A stretch of DNA of 18,633 nucleotides from an uncultured Aquincola sp. (GTDB taxonomy: Bacteria; Pseudomonadota; Gammaproteobacteria; Burkholderiales; Burkholderiaceae), in assembly GCA_937883885.1 (NCBI GenBank), contig CAKZXL010000149.1:1-18633 (forward strand), written 5' to 3'. The position numbers and the translations under genes were made by a program. This document shows, piece after piece, positions 7,735-16,174 of the stretch. Within the stretch, counting starts at the first letter, position 1. The number at the start of each line of letters is the position of its first letter. Under the pieces are notes generated by a model. The model was given only the letters and a program-made list of their open reading frames with translations, had not been told where the DNA came from and made no database searches.

Positions 7735-8658
7735 ATGCGCTTCGACCTCGTCACGCTGAACCTCGTGCTGGCCATCGCTGAAACCCGCAGCATCACCGCT
7801 GGCGCCCAGCGGGAGCACCTGGCCCTGGCCGCGGCCAGCCGGCGGCTGTCCGATGTCGAGACGCGGCTGGGCGTGAAGCTGTTCGACCGCCGCGCCCGCG
7901 GTGTGGAACTGACCGAGGCCGGCCACGCGCTGGTGCGCCACATCCGCAGCCTCCATGCCTCGCTGCATGCGCTGGAGAGCGAGGTGATGGAGTTCTCGCG
8001 CGGCATCCGCGGCCACCTGCGCATCGCGGCCAATGCCGGCGCCATCGCCGAGTCGCTGCCGGCCGACCTGGCGGCCTTTTCGCAGGCGCATCCCGGCATC
8101 CGCATCAGCCTGGAAGACCTGGGCAGCGCCCAGGTGCTGGCCGCGGTGGCCGACGGCCGCGCCGACGTGGGTGTGTACGTGCCGCCGCAGCACCTGGAAG
8201 AGGGCCTGCGCACCCATGCCTACCGCGAGGCGCTGCTGCGCGCCGTGGTGCCGCGCGGCCATGCGCTGGCGCGCCGCAAGTCGGTCGATTTCGACGCGCT
8301 GCTCGACCATGAGATCGTCGGCCTGCCCATCGGCAGTTCGCTGCACCAGACCATGCTGGAGCATGCCCAGCGCTCGGGCCGCGTGCTGAACGTGCGGGTG
8401 CAGGTGCGCGGCTTCGACGCCGTGGCCCAGCTGGTGGAGGCCGGCCTGGGCGTGGCCCTGCTGCCCGCCGGCGTGGCCGACCGTCTGCAGCGCCTCTTCG
8501 ACCTCAAGGTGCTGGGTTTCACCGAACCCTGGGCCTGTCGCCAGTACCGGCTGGCGGTGCGCGACCAACCCGTGCTGCCCACCGCGGTGCAGCGCTTCAT
8601 CGATGCGCTGGGCGTGCCCGCCGAGGCGGCGCCCGCAGCTTCCCTTTCCCTGTCCTGA
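7735..8658 (+). CDS. LysR family transcriptional regulator
   Basis: A 307-aa LysR-type regulator. The N-terminal winged helix at residues 1-65 reads [50 protein letters not shown], followed by the linker helix. The LysR substrate-binding domain spans about 90-295 ([22 protein letters not shown] and on, ending AVQRFIDAL). ATG 7735 has no clear Shine-Dalgarno in the GC-rich 36-bp spacer after the bug gene, so it may be co-transcribed with that gene. It reads in the same direction as leuC, which begins 22 bp after its stop. Regulation of the bug gene is a plausible guess from pairing. It is not an obvious regulator of the leu genes beyond adjacency, and LysR genes are more often divergent from their target. 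Effector and targets are unknown. Confidence 0.93.
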   Translation: MRFDLVTLNLVLAIAETRSITAGAQREHLALAAASRRLSDVETRLGVKLFDRRARGVELTEAGHALVRHIRSLHASLHALESEVMEFSRGIRGHLRIAANAGAIAESLPADLAAFSQAHPGIRISLEDLGSAQVLAAVADGRADVGVYVPPQHLEEGLRTHAYREALLRAVVPRGHALARRKSVDFDALLDHEIVGLPIGSSLHQTMLEHAQRSGRVLNVRVQVRGFDAVAQLVEAGLGVALLPAGVADRLQRLFDLKVLGFTEPWACRQYRLAVRDQPVLPTAVQRFIDALGVPAEAAPAASLSLS

Positions 8659-8680
8659 TTACCTGCCTGGAGTAGCCACC

Positions 8681-10096
8681 ATGACCGGCCGCACGCTTTA
8701 CGACAAGATCTGGGACGAACACGTCGTCCACGCCGAAGAAGACGGCACCGCGGTGCTGTACATCGACCGCCACCTGCTGCACGAGGTGACCAGCCCGCAG
8801 GCCTTTGAGGGCCTGGACATCGCCCACCGCAAGGCCTGGCGCATCTCGGCCAACCTGGCGGTGAGCGACCACAACGTGCCCACCACCGACCGCTCGGGCG
8901 GCATCGCCGACCCGGTGTCGCGGCTGCAGGTGGACACGCTGGACAGCAACTGCGACCGCTTCGGCATCACGCAGTTCAAGATGAACGACCTGCGCCAGGG
9001 CATCGTGCACGTCATCGGCCCGGAGCAGGGCGCCACGCTGCCCGGCATGACGGTGGTCTGCGGCGACTCGCACACCTCCACCCACGGCGCCTTCGGCGCG
9101 CTGGCGCACGGCATCGGCACCAGCGAGGTGGAGCATGTGCTGGCCACGCAAACGCTGCTGGCCAAGAAGGCCAAGAACATGCTGGTGAAGGTGGAAGGCA
9201 AGCTGCCAGCCGGCTGCGGCGCCAAGGACATCGTGCTGGCCATCATCGGCAGGATCGGCACCGCCGGCGGCACCGGCTACACCATCGAGTTCGCCGGCTC
9301 CGCCATCCGTGCGCTGAGCATGGAAGGCCGCATGACGGTGTGCAACATGGCCATCGAAGCCGGCGCCCGTGCCGGCCTGGTGGCGGTGGACGAGACCACG
9401 CTGGCCTACGTCAAGCACCGCCCGCTGGCCCCGGCCGCAGGCGTGGAATGGGACCAGGCCGTGGCCTACTGGCGCACGCTGCACTCCGACGCCGATGCCC
9501 ACTGGGACGCGGTCGTGGAGCTGGATGCCGCGGCCATCCGCCCGCAGGTCACCTGGGGCACCTCGCCCGAGATGGTGCTGTCCATCGAAGACCGCGTGCC
9601 CGACCCCGACCGTGAGAAGGACGCCAACAAGCGCGGCGCGATGGAGCGTGCGCTGCAGTACATGGCGCTGCAGCCCAACCAGGCCATCACCGACATCCGC
9701 ATCGACAAGGTGTTCATCGGCTCGTGCACCAACTCGCGCATCGAGGACATGCGCGAAGCCGCCGCCGTGGTGCGCCGCCTGGGTGGCCGTGTGGCGGCCA
9801 ACGTCAAGCTGGCGATGGTGGTGCCCGGCTCGGGCCTGGTGAAGGCGCAGGCCGAGAAGGAAGGCCTGGACCAGGTGTTCAAGGCCGCCGGCTTCGAGTG
9901 GCGCGAGCCCGGCTGCAGCATGTGCCTGGCGATGAATGCCGACCGGCTGGAGCCCGGCGAGCGCTGTGCTTCCACCAGCAACCGCAACTTCGAAGGCCGC
10001 CAGGGCGCCGGCGGCCGCACCCACCTCGTCAGCCCCGCGATGGCCGCGGCCGCAGCGTTGGAAGGTCACTTCGTGGACGTGCGCCGCATCGCATAG
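8681..10096 (+). CDS. leuC: 3-isopropylmalate dehydratase large subunit
   Basis: Large, iron-sulfur-bearing subunit of isopropylmalate isomerase, the second step of leucine biosynthesis; an aconitase-family enzyme acting as a heterodimer with LeuD. The product is 471 aa starting [16 protein letters not shown]. The 4Fe-4S ligands are Cys349 ([16 protein letters not shown]) and Cys412/Cys415 ([14 protein letters not shown]). [35 protein letters not shown] is the family substrate-domain signature. ATG 8681 with GGAG eight bases upstream is chosen; the frame is open 78 bases further, into the LysR gene, but those residues are not family-like. leuD follows after 122 bp, a gap filled by a REP-like palindromic element rather than a gene. 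Confidence 0.97.
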   Translation: MTGRTLYDKIWDEHVVHAEEDGTAVLYIDRHLLHEVTSPQAFEGLDIAHRKAWRISANLAVSDHNVPTTDRSGGIADPVSRLQVDTLDSNCDRFGITQFKMNDLRQGIVHVIGPEQGATLPGMTVVCGDSHTSTHGAFGALAHGIGTSEVEHVLATQTLLAKKAKNMLVKVEGKLPAGCGAKDIVLAIIGRIGTAGGTGYTIEFAGSAIRALSMEGRMTVCNMAIEAGARAGLVAVDETTLAYVKHRPLAPAAGVEWDQAVAYWRTLHSDADAHWDAVVELDAAAIRPQVTWGTSPEMVLSIEDRVPDPDREKDANKRGAMERALQYMALQPNQAITDIRIDKVFIGSCTNSRIEDMREAAAVVRRLGGRVAANVKLAMVVPGSGLVKAQAEKEGLDQVFKAAGFEWREPGCSMCLAMNADRLEPGERCASTSNRNFEGRQGAGGRTHLVSPAMAAAAALEGHFVDVRRIA

Positions 10097-10099
10097 GAC

Positions 10100-10187
10100 A
10101 AGCCCACCCCCCTACGGCCTGACGGCCGCCCCCTCAAGGGGGCACCGCCAGCGGCCTGGCCAAGCCAGTTCCGCGGCGGTCGCTGGG
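10100..10187. repeat. REP-like multi-hairpin intergenic element (leuC-leuD)
   Basis: The spacer is built of nested palindromes. GGCC-TGAC-GGCC lies at 10116-10127. GCCCCCT/AGGGGGC (10128-10134 and 10137-10143) forms a 7-bp arm. CCAGCGGCC pairs with GGTCGCTGG (10148-10156 and 10178-10186, one wobble) around an internal CTGGC-CAA-GCCAG hairpin (10156-10168; one base is shared between arms). From memory, similar C-rich intergenic elements recur in Leptothrix/Rubrivivax-type genomes. No T-run follows, so it is not a simple terminator. Only one copy is in this window, so repeat status is inferred. Confidence 0.6.
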
Positions 10188-10218
10188 TCAACAGCCGCCC
10201 GTCGCAACAAGGATCACC

Positions 10219-10863
10219 ATGCAAGCTTTTACCGTGCACCAGGGGCTCGTCGCCCCGATGGACCGCGAGAACGTCGACACCGACGCGATCATTCCCAAGC
10301 AGTTTCTGAAGTCGATCAAGCGCACCGGCTTCGGCCCCAACCTGTTCGACGAATGGCGTTACCTGGACCACGGCGAGCCCGGCCAGGACCCGGCCAGCCG
10401 CAAGCCCAACCCCGACTTCGTGCTCAACCAGCCGCGCTACCAGGGTGCCTCGGTGCTGCTGGCGCGGCAGAACTTCGGCTGCGGCTCCAGCCGTGAGCAC
10501 GCGCCCTGGGCGCTGGAGCAGTACGGCTTCCGTGCGCTCATCGCGCCCAGCTTCGCCGACATCTTCTTCAACAACTGCTTCAAGAACGGCGTGCTGCCGA
10601 TCCGCCTGCCCGAGTCGCAGGTGGCGCAGCTGTTCGATGAAGTGGCCGCCTTCGTCGGCTACCGCCTGACCGTCGACCTGCCGCGCCAGGTGGTGGTCAA
10701 GCCCGACGGCAGCGAGCTGGCCTTCGACATCGAGCCCTTCCGCAAGTACTGCCTGACCAACGGCTTCGACGACATCGGCCTGACGCTGCGCCATGCCGAC
10801 AAGATCCGCGCCTACGAGGCCGAGCGGCTGCTGCGCAAGCCCTGGCTGGCCCGCACGCTGTAA
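10219..10863 (+). CDS. leuD: 3-isopropylmalate dehydratase small subunit
   Basis: Small (swivel-domain) subunit of isopropylmalate isomerase, partner of LeuC. The product is 214 aa, normal for the bacterial LeuD type. Family signatures are [27 protein letters not shown] near the N-terminus, [49 protein letters not shown] in the middle, and [22 protein letters not shown] near the end. ATG 10219 has AAGGA five bases upstream (10209-10213), a good ribosome site of its own, which suits a gene separated from leuC by a palindromic element. leuB follows after 23 bp. Confidence 0.97.
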   Translation: MQAFTVHQGLVAPMDRENVDTDAIIPKQFLKSIKRTGFGPNLFDEWRYLDHGEPGQDPASRKPNPDFVLNQPRYQGASVLLARQNFGCGSSREHAPWALEQYGFRALIAPSFADIFFNNCFKNGVLPIRLPESQVAQLFDEVAAFVGYRLTVDLPRQVVVKPDGSELAFDIEPFRKYCLTNGFDDIGLTLRHADKIRAYEAERLLRKPWLARTL

Positions 10864-10886
10864 ACCCGACCGAAAGAACCCACGCC

Positions 10887-11981
10887 ATGAAGATTGCAGT
10901 GCTGCCGGGTGACGGCATCGGCCCCGAGATCGTCGACGAGGCGGTCAAGGTGCTCAACGTGCTCGACCTGAACTTCGAGCTGGAAAGCGCCCCCGTGGGC
11001 GGCGCGGCCTACGAGGCCGCCGGCCATCCGCTGCCCGAGGCCACGCTCAACCTGGCCAAGGCCGCCGACGCGGTGCTGTTCGGCGCCGTCGGCGACTGGA
11101 AGTACGACAAGCTCGACCGCCCACTGCGGCCCGAGCAGGCCATCCTGGGGCTGCGCAAGCACCTGGGCCTGTTCGCCAACTTCCGCCCGGCCATTTGCTA
11201 CGAGCAGCTGACGCATGCCTCCAGCCTGAAGCCCGAGCTGGTGGCCGGCCTGGACATCCTCATCATCCGTGAGCTCACCGGCGACATCTACTTCGGCCAG
11301 CCGCGGGGCCGCCGCACCGCGGTGGACGGGCACTTCCCCGGCACCGAAGAAGCCTTCGACACCATGCGCTACAGCCGGCCGGAGATCGAGCGCATCGCGC
11401 ACGTCGCCTTCCAGGCGGCGCGCAAGCGCGGCGGCCGCGTCACCAGCGTCGACAAGGCCAACGTGCTGGAAACCTTCCAGTTCTGGAAGGACGTGGTCAC
11501 CGAGGTGCATGCCGACTACCCCGACGTGCAGCTGGACCACATGTACGTGGACAACGCGGCCATGCAGCTGGTGAAGGCGCCGAAGAAGTTCGACGTCATC
11601 GTCACCGGCAACATGTTCGGCGACATCCTGTCCGACGCGGCGGCCATGCTCACCGGCTCCATCGGCATGCTGCCCTCGGCTTCGTTGGACAAAAACAACA
11701 ATGGCCTGTACGAGCCCAGCCATGGCAGCGCGCCGGACATCGCGGGCAAGGGCATCGCCAACCCGCTGGCTACAATCTTGTCTGCCGCCATGATGCTCCG
11801 CTTCTCCCTCAACCAGCCCCAGGCCGCCGACCGGATCGAGTCGGCCGTCAGCGCTGTGCTGTCCGCAGGGTTGCGCACGCCGGACATCTGGAGCGAAGGC
11901 ACGAAGAAGGTGGGCACCCGCGAGATGGGCGACGCCGTGGTCGAAGCGATCAAGACCACCAAGGGCATTACCAAGAGCTAG
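10887..11981 (+). CDS. leuB: 3-isopropylmalate dehydrogenase
   Basis: NAD-dependent oxidative decarboxylation of 3-isopropylmalate, third step of leucine biosynthesis. The product is 364 aa. Signatures seen are the N-terminal [15 protein letters not shown], the substrate arginines in [16 protein letters not shown] and [12 protein letters not shown], the lysine/aspartate site around [14 protein letters not shown] and [13 protein letters not shown], and the NAD-binding [26 protein letters not shown] and [18 protein letters not shown]. The start is preceded by a weak GAAAG element, and coupling with leuD (23-bp gap) is likely. A short run of rare codons at 11768-11782 contains TACAAT, a possible internal promoter for asd. 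A long hairpin follows the stop. Confidence 0.97.
   Translation: MKIAVLPGDGIGPEIVDEAVKVLNVLDLNFELESAPVGGAAYEAAGHPLPEATLNLAKAADAVLFGAVGDWKYDKLDRPLRPEQAILGLRKHLGLFANFRPAICYEQLTHASSLKPELVAGLDILIIRELTGDIYFGQPRGRRTAVDGHFPGTEEAFDTMRYSRPEIERIAHVAFQAARKRGGRVTSVDKANVLETFQFWKDVVTEVHADYPDVQLDHMYVDNAAMQLVKAPKKFDVIVTGNMFGDILSDAAAMLTGSIGMLPSASLDKNNNGLYEPSHGSAPDIAGKGIANPLATILSAAMMLRFSLNQPQAADRIESAVSAVLSAGLRTPDIWSEGTKKVGTREMGDAVVEAIKTTKGITKS
11771..11776 (+). promoter_or_regulatory. possible internal -10 element inside leuB
   Basis: TACAAT, five of six bases matching the sigma70 -10 consensus, sits in a short patch of unusual codons (GCT ACA ATC TTG TCT) in a gene otherwise using G/C-ending codons. No -35 match stands at 16-18 bp spacing (AAGGGC at 17 bp). 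It is oriented toward asd, about 290 bp downstream. Weak by sequence alone. Confidence 0.25.
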
Positions 11982-12007
11982 CAAGCTCCGGTTCGTCTCG
12001 CCCCAAC

Positions 12008-12041
12008 CCTGGATCCCGGCGAAGCGAGCCGGGACACCAGG
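12008..12041 (+). terminator. long hairpin in the leuB-asd spacer (possible terminator or attenuating structure)
   Basis: CCTGG (12008-12012) pairs with CCAGG (12037-12041), and TCCCGGC (12014-12020) pairs with GCCGGGA (12028-12034), around a 7-nt loop with a small asymmetric bulge. TTTCTC follows directly, a poor but present U-rich tail. It may end leuCDB transcription partly or stabilise the 3' end. It could also be a member of a genomic repeat family, since CCTGGATCCCGGC-type hairpins recur widely in proteobacteria. Type is uncertain. Confidence 0.5.
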
Positions 12042-12068
12042 TTTCTCAACACGAAAGGGCGAACTGAA

Positions 12069-13196
12069 ATGGCACTCACAGGTCTGGTTGGTTGGCGCGG
12101 CATGGTCGGCTCCGTGCTGATGGACCGCATGGTGGCCGAAGGCGACTTCGACCACATCGAGCCGGTGTTCTTCAGCACCAGCAACGCGGGCGGCGCCGCC
12201 CCCGCGATGGCGAAGAACGAAACCAGGCTGCACGACGCCTACGACATCGAGGCGCTCAAGCGCTGCGACATCATCCTCACGGCCCAGGGCGGCGACTACA
12301 CCACCGAGGTGTATCCCAAGCTGCGCGCCGCTGGCTGGAACGGCCACTGGATCGACGCCGCCTCCTCGCTGCGCATGGCCGATGACGCCGTCATCGTGCT
12401 CGACCCGGTCAACCTGCCGGTGATCAAGAACGCGCTGGCCAAGGGCGGCCGCAACTGGATCGGCGGCAACTGCACCGTCAGCTGCATGCTGATGGGCGTG
12501 GGCGCGCTGTACAAGGCCGGCCTGGTCGAGTGGATGAGCACCCAGACCTACCAGGCGGCTTCGGGCGGCGGCGCGCAGCACATGCGCGAGCTGCTCACCC
12601 AGTTCGGCACCCTGAACGCCGCGGTACGCCCGCTGCTGGACGACCCCAAGAGCGCCATCCTCGAGATCGACCGCCAGCTGCTGGCGCAGCAGCGCAGCCT
12701 GTCGGCCGACGAGACGCAGCACTTCGGCGTGCCGCTGGGTGGCTCGTTGATCCCCTGGATCGACAAGGACCTGGGCAACGGCATGTCCAAGGAAGAGTGG
12801 AAGGGCATGGCCGAGACCAACAAGATCCTCGGCCAGGGCGAAGGCTTCGGCAGCCCCGCAACGCCGGTCGATGGCTTCTGCGTGCGCATCGGCGCCATGC
12901 GCTGCCATAGTCAAGCGCTCACTTTCAAGCTCAAGAAGGACGTGCCGCTGGCCGATCTTGAAAGCCTGATCGCCAATGACAACCCATGGGTCAAGCTCGT
13001 TCCCAACACCCGCGAAGCCACGCTGCGCGACCTGACGCCGGTGGCCACCACCGGCACGCTGACCATCCCGGTTGGCCGCCTGCGCAAGATGGCGATGGGC
13101 CCCGAGTACGTGGGTGCCTTCACCATCGGCGACCAGCTGCTGTGGGGCGCGGCCGAGCCGCTGCGCCGCATGCTGCGCATCCTGCTGGAAGCCTGA
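12069..13196 (+). CDS. asd: aspartate-semialdehyde dehydrogenase
   Basis: NADPH-dependent reduction of aspartyl phosphate to aspartate semialdehyde, the branch-point for lysine/diaminopimelate, threonine and methionine. The product is 375 aa, the usual length of the Gram-negative Asd class. The N-terminal [17 protein letters not shown] is the NADP-binding loop. The catalytic Cys135 is in [13 protein letters not shown], at the same position as in E. coli, and the catalytic His280 is in [19 protein letters not shown] 12069 has AAAGGG nine bases upstream. The 87-bp spacer after leuB carries a strong hairpin, so asd may be transcribed partly from its own promoter. After the stop there are 182 bp before fimV, including a likely promoter. 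Confidence 0.97.
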   Translation: MALTGLVGWRGMVGSVLMDRMVAEGDFDHIEPVFFSTSNAGGAAPAMAKNETRLHDAYDIEALKRCDIILTAQGGDYTTEVYPKLRAAGWNGHWIDAASSLRMADDAVIVLDPVNLPVIKNALAKGGRNWIGGNCTVSCMLMGVGALYKAGLVEWMSTQTYQAASGGGAQHMRELLTQFGTLNAAVRPLLDDPKSAILEIDRQLLAQQRSLSADETQHFGVPLGGSLIPWIDKDLGNGMSKEEWKGMAETNKILGQGEGFGSPATPVDGFCVRIGAMRCHSQALTFKLKKDVPLADLESLIANDNPWVKLVPNTREATLRDLTPVATTGTLTIPVGRLRKMAMGPEYVGAFTIGDQLLWGAAEPLRRMLRILLEA

Positions 13197-13228
13197 AGCT
13201 GACCACCGTCGACCGCACACATCAGAAC

Positions 13229-13270
13229 TTGCATGAGCTGACTAGGCTATATGCTTGCTGATACTGTGAA
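13229..13270 (+). promoter_or_regulatory. probable fimV promoter region
   Basis: The 182-bp asd-fimV spacer holds an AT-rich island (13229-13279) that stands out from the GC-rich flanks. Candidate boxes are CTGACT (13238-13243) and GATACT (13260-13265) with 16-bp spacing, each four of six to consensus. TTGCAT (13229-13234) with TATGCT (13250-13255) has 15-bp spacing, which is short. Either would start the fimV-truA-trpF transcript with a leader of roughly 100 bases. The remaining spacer (13280-13368) is GC-rich with nothing recognisable. Confidence 0.45.
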
Positions 13271-13378
13271 ATCGACGGTTTTCAGGCTGCCGCGGACATC
13301 CCGGCGCCCCCATCCAGAACGCGTTGTTGGCGCCGGACCTGCGGGTGCGTGGTCCGCCGAGCGCACCCGGGAGACATC

Positions 13379-16174
13379 TTGAAGAAACGCTCTTTGACGG
13401 CGCACGGCCCCGCCTTGTCGGCCGTCGCCGTGGCCGCGCTGCTGTGCGCGGTGGCGCCGGCCAGCTGGGCACTGGGCCTGGGCCGGGTGACGGTGCAGTC
13501 CGCGCTCGGTGAAGCGCTGCGTGCCGAGATAGACGTCACCAGCATCTCGCCGGAAGAAGCCGCCACGCTGCGCCTGCGCGTGGCCTCGCCCGAGGCCTAC
13601 CGCGCCGCTGGCGTCGACTACAACCCGGTGCTGCCGGGCACCAGCGTGCAGCTGCAGCGCCGCCCCGACGGCCGGCCCTACGTGCGGCTGACCAGCGACC
13701 GCGCGGTGCAGGAGCCTTTCGTCGACGTGATCCTCGACATCGGCTGGTCCAGCGGCCGCCTGGTGCGCGAGTACACGATGCTGTTCGACCCGCCGGGCCG
13801 CGTGCCGCCGCCGCCGGCGGTGGCCGCCGCGCCGGTGCCGCCTTCCATCGCGCCGGCGCCGCTGCCGCAACCCACGCCGCGCGCCGCCAGCCCGCGCCCG
13901 GCACCGGCACCGTCGCCGGTGGCGCAAAACACGGCCCCGGCGCAGGGCGCTGCGCCGGCAGGGCAGGCGCCTGCGCCGGCCGTGCCCGCCACGCCGGCCC
14001 CTCTGCCGCCCGCACCGCAGGCACCGGCGCCCGCCGCGGCCCAGCGCCCGGCCACGCCACCGCCGCGCGCACCGCAGCAGGCTTCTGCTGCCGCGGGCGA
14101 GGCCTACACCGTGCGCCCGGGCGAAACGCTCTACCGCATCGCCACCAACACGCAGCATGCCGGCGTGTCGCTCGACCAGATGCTGGTGGCGCTGTACCGC
14201 AGCAACCCCCAGGCGTTCATCGACGGCAACATGAACCGGCTGCGTGCCGGCGCCACGCTGGCGGTGCCTTCGGCCGATCAGGTGCGCCAGACCAGCAGTG
14301 GCGAAGCGCGCCAGGTCATCCAGGCCCAAAGTGCCGACTTCGGCGCCTACCGCCAGCGCCTGGCCGGCGTGGCGCCTGCCGTGCAGCCCGACGAGCCGGC
14401 GCGCCAGGCGCGTGGCCAGGTGCAGGCCCAGGTGGACGACCGCAAGCAGGCCGCTGCCGCTACGCCGGACCGGCTGAAGCTGTCGCAAGGCTCGGTGCAG
14501 GCTTCGGCGCCGGAAGCGCGTGCCTCGGGTGAAGCCCAGCGCCGCGACGACGCCGCCCGCGCGGCCGAGCTGGCGCGCAACGTGGAAGATTTGAAGCGCC
14601 TGCAGGCCGGCGCCACCGGCGGCGCAGCGCTGCCTGGCGCGGCCGGCGGCGCCAGCGCCTCGATGCCGGGGGCGGCTGCTGCCAGTGCCGCTGGCAACGC
14701 AGGCGCCAACCCGGCCGCTCAAGGCGCGGCCGGGGCAGGCGTCCAGGCCGGTGCCGCCAGCCCGGCCGGCTCTGCCGTCGTGGCAGGGAGCGGCGCCACC
14801 GCGGGCGCTGCCCCGTCGGCCGGCGCCTCGGCTGCCGGCGGCATGCCGATGGCGGCCGCCGCATCGGCGCCGCTGGCCTCCGGCTCCGCGGTGGCGGGCA
14901 CCTCGCCCTCGGCGTCCGCGCCTGCCCGCCCGGCCTCGGTGCCGCCGGTGGTCACGCCGCAGCCGGTGGAGCAGCCCAGCCTGCTGGCCGACAACCCGCT
15001 GCTGCTGCCCGGCGGCGCGCTGATCCTGCTGCTGCTGGGTGGCCTGGGCTACTACCGCTGGCGGCAGAAGAAGCAGGCCGACAGCGGCGAGACCTCGTTC
15101 CTGGAAAGCCGGCTGCAGCCCGACTCTTTCTTCGGCGCCACCGGCGGCCAGCGCATCGACACCCGCGAGGCCACCGGCCATTCGTCGTCGTCGATGAACT
15201 ATTCGCTCAGCCAGCTCGACGCCATCGGCGACGTGGACCCGGTGGCCGAAGCCGACGTGTACCTGGCCTATGGCCGCGACCTGCAGGCCGAAGAAATCCT
15301 GAAGGAGGCGATGCGCAGCGACCCGGGCCGCCTGGCGGTGCGCAGCAAGCTGCTCGAGGTGTACGCCAAGCGGCGCGACACCAAGGGCTACGAGCTGCTG
15401 GCCACCCAGCTGTACGCGATGACGCGCGGCGAGGGCGAGGACTGGGACAAGGCCCAGCAGCTGGGCCTGCAGATTGACCCCGAGAACCCGCTGTACCAGC
15501 CGGGCGGCTCGCCTTCGCCGGCGCAGGCCGGTGGCAGCACGATGAACGAGCCGTTGGGCGCCAGCACCATGCCGCAGTCGGTGCTGCCGGCCATGGGCTT
15601 TGCCACCACCAGCCCCAGCTTCGACGCCGACCTCCCGCCGATCAGCTCGCTGGAACTCGACCTCGACCTGGATCAGCCCACGCAGCCGGGCGACCTGACG
15701 CCGCTGTCGATGGAGGCCACGCGCCCGATCGGCCTGGTGCCTTCTTCCGGCCGCGACGACAACAGCCTGGACTTCGACCTGCCGATGACGGCGCCGCCGT
15801 CGGAATTTGCGCAGCCGCCGTCTTCGTCGGCGCAGAACACCGCGCCGATGGATCTGGACCTGGACTCGATGTCGCTGGACCTCGACCTGCCGCCCGAGCC
15901 GGCACCGCAGCTCGACCGCCGCAACACCATGCCGGCCGACCTGGAGTTCGACCTCGACAGCCTGGACGACTTCGGCAGCGCCGGCCCCGACACCGCCGCC
16001 GCCGACCTGCGTGAAGGCGCGGACGACCCGCTGCAGCGCAAGTTCGAGCTGGCCGACGAGTTCCGCCAGATCGGCGATGTGGAAGGCGCCCGCGACCTGC
16101 TGGAAGAAGTGGTGGCCAAGGCCGGCGGCCCGCTGAAGGCGCGCGCGCAGCAGCTGCTCGACAGCCTTGAGTGA
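13379..16174 (+). CDS. fimV: FimV family polar hub / type IV pilus assembly protein
   Basis: FimV-type inner-membrane protein linked to twitching motility, type IV pili and cell-pole organisation. The chosen TTG start at 13379 has GGGAGA five bases upstream and gives the signal peptide MKKRSLTAHGPALSAVAVAA, with likely cleavage after ASWA (residue 31). A GTG at 13349 would add ten residues before the signal sequence and is less likely. Predicted length is 931 aa. Residues 32-130 are the FimV N-terminal domain (LGLGRVTVQSALGEALRAEI). About 140-240 are Pro/Ala-rich, and about 242-300 a LysM peptidoglycan-binding domain (AYTVRPGETLYRIA). About 380-535 are Ala/Gly-rich, and 541-559 a single membrane span. 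A TPR-like segment lies near 624-681, then acidic LDLDLD repeats, and the conserved C-terminal cap is at 884-931 (PLQRKFELADEFRQIGDVEGARDLLEEV). The stop overlaps the truA start by eight bases. Confidence 0.93.
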   Translation: MKKRSLTAHGPALSAVAVAALLCAVAPASWALGLGRVTVQSALGEALRAEIDVTSISPEEAATLRLRVASPEAYRAAGVDYNPVLPGTSVQLQRRPDGRPYVRLTSDRAVQEPFVDVILDIGWSSGRLVREYTMLFDPPGRVPPPPAVAAAPVPPSIAPAPLPQPTPRAASPRPAPAPSPVAQNTAPAQGAAPAGQAPAPAVPATPAPLPPAPQAPAPAAAQRPATPPPRAPQQASAAAGEAYTVRPGETLYRIATNTQHAGVSLDQMLVALYRSNPQAFIDGNMNRLRAGATLAVPSADQVRQTSSGEARQVIQAQSADFGAYRQRLAGVAPAVQPDEPARQARGQVQAQVDDRKQAAAATPDRLKLSQGSVQASAPEARASGEAQRRDDAARAAELARNVEDLKRLQAGATGGAALPGAAGGASASMPGAAAASAAGNAGANPAAQGAAGAGVQAGAASPAGSAVVAGSGATAGAAPSAGASAAGGMPMAAAASAPLASGSAVAGTSPSASAPARPASVPPVVTPQPVEQPSLLADNPLLLPGGALILLLLGGLGYYRWRQKKQADSGETSFLESRLQPDSFFGATGGQRIDTREATGHSSSSMNYSLSQLDAIGDVDPVAEADVYLAYGRDLQAEEILKEAMRSDPGRLAVRSKLLEVYAKRRDTKGYELLATQLYAMTRGEGEDWDKAQQLGLQIDPENPLYQPGGSPSPAQAGGSTMNEPLGASTMPQSVLPAMGFATTSPSFDADLPPISSLELDLDLDQPTQPGDLTPLSMEATRPIGLVPSSGRDDNSLDFDLPMTAPPSEFAQPPSSSAQNTAPMDLDLDSMSLDLDLPPEPAPQLDRRNTMPADLEFDLDSLDDFGSAGPDTAAADLREGADDPLQRKFELADEFRQIGDVEGARDLLEEVVAKAGGPLKARAQQLLDSLE

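Noticed and set aside
5032..8568. 1178-codon open frame on the - strand spanning sdhE, gltA, the bug gene and the LysR gene
   Set aside because: It crosses several genuine + strand genes and a terminator, with biased low-information residues. Stops are rare on this frame because of GC3 bias.
13229..13255. TTGCAT ... TATGCT taken as the definite fimV promoter
   Set aside because: The 15-bp spacing is short and other pairs fit equally well, so only a promoter region is reported.
13796..14960. Pro/Ala/Gly-rich low-complexity stretches in fimV, considered as tandem DNA repeats
   Set aside because: No exact repeat unit was found by eye. Low complexity at protein level is usual for the periplasmic linkers of FimV proteins.
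15640..15980. Asp-rich repeats as RTX or other calcium-binding motifs
   Set aside because: They lack the glycine-rich nonapeptide pattern and lie on the predicted cytoplasmic side of the membrane span.
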